64,000 bases of DNA, from the NCBI RefSeq assembly GCF_000512205.2, contig NZ_CP006644.1, forward strand, positions 3,466,520 to 3,530,519, written 5' to 3'. Below, in pieces: positions 62,801-64,000 of the stretch. Every line of letters begins with the position of its first letter. Positions within the stretch are counted from its first letter, which is position 1. The stretch is from Sphingomonas sanxanigenens DSM 19645 = NX02. Lineage in GTDB: Bacteria; Pseudomonadota; Alphaproteobacteria; Sphingomonadales; Sphingomonadaceae. Under the pieces are notes generated by a model that saw only the letters and a program-made list of their open reading frames with translations, was not told the origin of the DNA and did no database searches. Position numbers and translations under genes: made by a program.

Positions 62801-63042
62801 AGCAGCGGCCGCGCGGTGCCGCCCGCCGCGTCGAGCGCGTAAATATCGCCCAGCAGGTCGAACAGGATCGTGCGGCCGTTGGGTGACAGGTCCAGCATCA
62901 TCCACGTCGCCTCGCTGGCGTCGAACGCCAGGGTGCGGGCGGGGGCGAGCGGCAGCGCGGTGCCGTCTTCCGCGTGGGCGATACCGACAAGCGCGAATGC
63001 GGGCAGCATCGCGCCGAGCAACCGGCGGAACGGCGTGTTCAT
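59854..63042 (-). CDS. Secreted amidohydrolase with TolB-like beta-propeller
   Basis: 1062 residues from ATG 63042, near a GGGGACG site. A signal peptide (FRRLLGAMLPAFALVGIAHA) precedes a PD40/TolB propeller (about 40-620) made of repeats of the form ISPDGKSFAFVSDRSG, PAWSPDGESLYVSR and FTPDDKAIVAG. The amidohydrolase domain follows (about 640-1050): GRFIVPGFVDTHAHFFG gives the HxH metal ligands near 712, GGLVGMGSHGEMPGLGLHWEMQAF and DDVGSIVPGKFADMVVLEADP close the barrel. Proteins of this type are exported peptidase/imidazolonepropionase-like hydrolases, often beside TonB-dependent receptors, as here. The substrate may be a peptide or cyclic amide taken up by the neighbouring receptor. Confidence 0.85.
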   Translation of the reverse strand: MNTPFRRLLGAMLPAFALVGIAHAEDGTALPLAPARTLAFDASEATWMMLDLSPNGRTILFDLLGDIYALDAAGGTARPLLTGMAFERNPVISPDGKSFAFVSDRSGVTNLWVANIDGTGLRQISQDRSLALYAAPAWSPDGESLYVSRAVHSVLAFELMKFPVAGGAGVTVVKAQPNGNEDWDHRINAMGASISPDGRYAYYATKSGTTWSPDDAPNWRIARRDLATDVEETVVPVGGGGAFRPALSHDGRWLAYGSRNGKRAGLRLRNLETGADRWLAWPVDRDGQESGYYDDLLPRFVFTPDDKAIVAGVDGGIVRIDVATGRRSKVPFTAPVSLPLGANTRVRQREETGPVRVRVAQAPRLSPDGRQIAFTALSGLYVQAVGGGTPRRLVAADAFQPAWSPDGRSIAYVGWTAKDGGALWSVPAAGGAPRRLTDAPGFYSEPLYAADGTRLYVLRSSHYDRLRAPSEIADDRVTDLLALPATGGTPKPVAHAVGMRSPHLTRDGRIWFYGQGGLKSVAAEGGAITDEVGIVARAMGQYVGVPLPVEDARVSPDGRAILARAASQLYLLDMPARTAGKPATLNLGVPGVARAKLTRVGADFFGWSPDGASITWSVGGSFRRVAAASANAGAEAAATTTDITVSVPRDVPAGSVVLRGATVLPMEGEAAIADADVVVSGDRIVAVGRTGAVPVPAGAKVQDARGRFIVPGFVDTHAHFFGIRRGIHDRGYWEFAADLAFGVTSALEVQPFTTDIFAYQDMIDAGMMPGPRAWSTGPGVFVNSEIHSKADALDVLRRYRDHYRTRNIKAYMVGDRAQRQFTVQAAQDLGMMPTTEGASDLVLGLTHAIDGFAGNEHNLPITPLRSDVIRLMAESRIAYTPTLSVLYGGGPALFDYIIEKRPQDDPKLRQWMPPAVLTGKLRNRRWLPREAQSYAQFAADAATLQRAGGLVGMGSHGEMPGLGLHWEMQAFASGGATPMEVLRAATIDGATIVGHADDVGSIVPGKFADMVVLEADPRADIANARRISAVMKGGRLYDPLTLATEGRAAPERWFANEAPADE

Positions 63043-63068
63043 GAACGTCCCCAACAAGCGAACGAGGG

Positions 63069-63095
63069 CGCCCGCGCACCACCGGTGCGCGGGCG
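63069..63095 (-). terminator. Strong hairpin between receptor and amidohydrolase genes
   Basis: CGCCCGCGCACC (63069-63080) and GGTGCGCGGGCG (63084-63095) are perfect 12-bp arms around a 3-base loop. No U-tract follows on the minus strand, so it may be a partial terminator or an mRNA-processing stem that sets different expression of the two genes. Confidence 0.55.
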
Positions 63096-63103
63096 AAGGC
63101 CGA

Positions 63104-64000
63104 TCAGAGCGACCAGTCGAGCCGGATGCCGATCGTCCGCGGACGCACGATCGAGCCCGCCGGCGTCACCTGCGACGTGAACGGTGCGTTGAGGATGCCA
63201 TATTCGTCAAAGATGTTGTTGGCGAATGCGAGGATGCGGAACTTCTCCATGAGCGTCACCGACGCGCGCAGATCGAAGATGTTGAAATTGCCGCGGGTCG
63301 CATCGTTGCCGAAGGCGACCGGTGCCGACGAAAGATAACGATGCGCGATCTCGATCGTCGGCTTGCCGGAGACATCGGCGAGATCGAGCTTCACATTGTT
63401 GGCGATCGACCATTTCGACGAGCCCGGCAGCCGCGTACCCGAGGCATAGCCGCCGCCCGCCGCGAAGGTATCGGGCAGGAAGTCGGTCAGCTGCGCATCC
63501 TGATAGGTCAGGTTGGTCGAGACCGACAGATAGGGCAGCGGCTCGACGGTGGTCGAAAATTCGACGCCCGACACATTGGCGCTGCCCGCGTTGGAGACAT
63601 AGGAATAATAGCTCGGTTCCGGGCCGAACAGGCGGGCCTGGATGTCCTTCCAGTCGATCGTGAACACCGTCGCATCGACATACATGCGATTCTCGAACAG
63701 CGAGACCTTCACGCCGGCTTCGTAATTGTCGACCGTATCGCTGTCATAGGCGGCGGGGATGCTCGGCAGCAGCCCGGCATTGGGGTTGATGCCGCCGACG
63801 CGATAGCCGCGCGAATAGGTCATATAAGCCATCACCGTGTCGGTCGGCCGGGCGGTGATCGTCACCTTCGGGGTGAACCCATCCTCGCTCTGGCTCACCC
63901 TGCCGCCACTGTCCGTGGGCGTGTAGCCGCCGGGATAGCCGCCGAGCGCGCCGGCCTGGTTGAGCACGGTGCCCCTGTAGCTGTTCCAGAAATAGCGGCC
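63104..64000 (-). CDS. TonB-dependent receptor, 3' part
   Basis: The frame is open to the end of the window, so the N-terminus, plug and first strands lie beyond it; about 298 residues are visible. The visible part is the outer-membrane barrel C-terminus: MAYMTYSRGYRVGGINPNAG, YEAGVKVSLFENRMYVDATVFTIDWKDIQARLFGPEPSYYSYVSNAGSANVSGVE, LTYQDAQLTDF and the terminal IRLDWSL ending in a hydrophobic residue, all typical of sphingomonad TonB-dependent receptors. It would import a ligand such as a siderophore, oligosaccharide or peptide. It is followed 61 bases later by the amidohydrolase gene on the same strand. Confidence 0.9.
   Translation of the reverse strand, partial: GRYFWNSYRGTVLNQAGALGGYPGGYTPTDSGGRVSQSEDGFTPKVTITARPTDTVMAYMTYSRGYRVGGINPNAGLLPSIPAAYDSDTVDNYEAGVKVSLFENRMYVDATVFTIDWKDIQARLFGPEPSYYSYVSNAGSANVSGVEFSTTVEPLPYLSVSTNLTYQDAQLTDFLPDTFAAGGGYASGTRLPGSSKWSIANNVKLDLADVSGKPTIEIAHRYLSSAPVAFGNDATRGNFNIFDLRASVTLMEKFRILAFANNIFDEYGILNAPFTSQVTPAGSIVRPRTIGIRLDWSL

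Noticed and set aside
59581-62886. Long plus-strand frame opposite the amidohydrolase
   Set aside because: Antisense shadow of the TolB-propeller amidohydrolase; no signal peptide, motif or ribosome-binding site of its own.

Overview
The window is high-GC DNA of the kind found in an alphaproteobacterium of the Sphingomonadaceae (Sphingomonas or a close relative). This is inferred from the gene repertoire (Wzx/Wzy exopolysaccharide locus, acyl-CoA ligase/ACP/PLP-decarboxylase trio, TonB-dependent receptor, PRC-barrel protein) and from short intergenic repeats built on CTCGACTTCGCTCGGG, which I associate with sphingomonads. No rRNA, tRNA or CRISPR array was found.

Layout. 1-4.2 kb: 3' part of an RTX-repeat protein, a LuxR-type response regulator, a DUF418 membrane protein and a small LuxR-type HTH protein. 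The DUF418/HTH intergenic region carries a perfect CRP-type operator next to a 16-bp palindrome. 4.2-17.1 kb, all minus strand: a compact biosynthetic operon made of an NRPS loading module (formyltransferase, half condensation domain, adenylation domain split by a luciferase-like monooxygenase, carrier domain), a one-module type I PKS (KS-AT-KR-DH-ACP-TE, broken by a frameshift in the KS), a GT2 glycosyltransferase and an Sfp-type phosphopantetheinyl transferase. The adenylation code reads close to that for glycine.

17.3-43.8 kb: a Wzx/Wzy-type exopolysaccharide locus in several transcription units. It encodes glycosyltransferases of families GT2, GT4, GT61 and WecG/TagA/CpsF, the Wzx flippase, a Wzy/ligase-like protein, a membrane-anchored GH-A-like protein, an SGNH hydrolase, an export protein, an outer-membrane barrel, a chain-length determinant, a BY-kinase, two 2-oxoglutarate oxygenases, a hexapeptide acyltransferase, an acyl-CoA ligase/ACP/PLP-decarboxylase trio and the initiating phosphoglycosyl transferase. 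An IS110-family insertion interrupts it. The enzymes fit assembly of a lipid-linked repeat unit, its modification, flipping, polymerisation and export under tyrosine-kinase control. The adjoining NRPS/PKS operon may make a substituent or a separate small molecule.

43.8-52.7 kb: an accessory region with lower GC. It holds a vanadium haloperoxidase, a decayed IS630-family element with recognisable ends, an Mrr-like nuclease with a partner protein, a DUF6338 membrane protein with a proline-rich mini-protein, a CHAT protease, an IS110 remnant and several unknown small genes. This looks like a defence or conflict island.

52.7-64 kb: ordinary chromosomal genes, namely a NUDIX hydrolase, a SleB-type cell-wall hydrolase, GalE, a large hybrid histidine kinase, a PRC-barrel membrane protein, a secreted TolB-propeller amidohydrolase and the 3' part of a TonB-dependent receptor.
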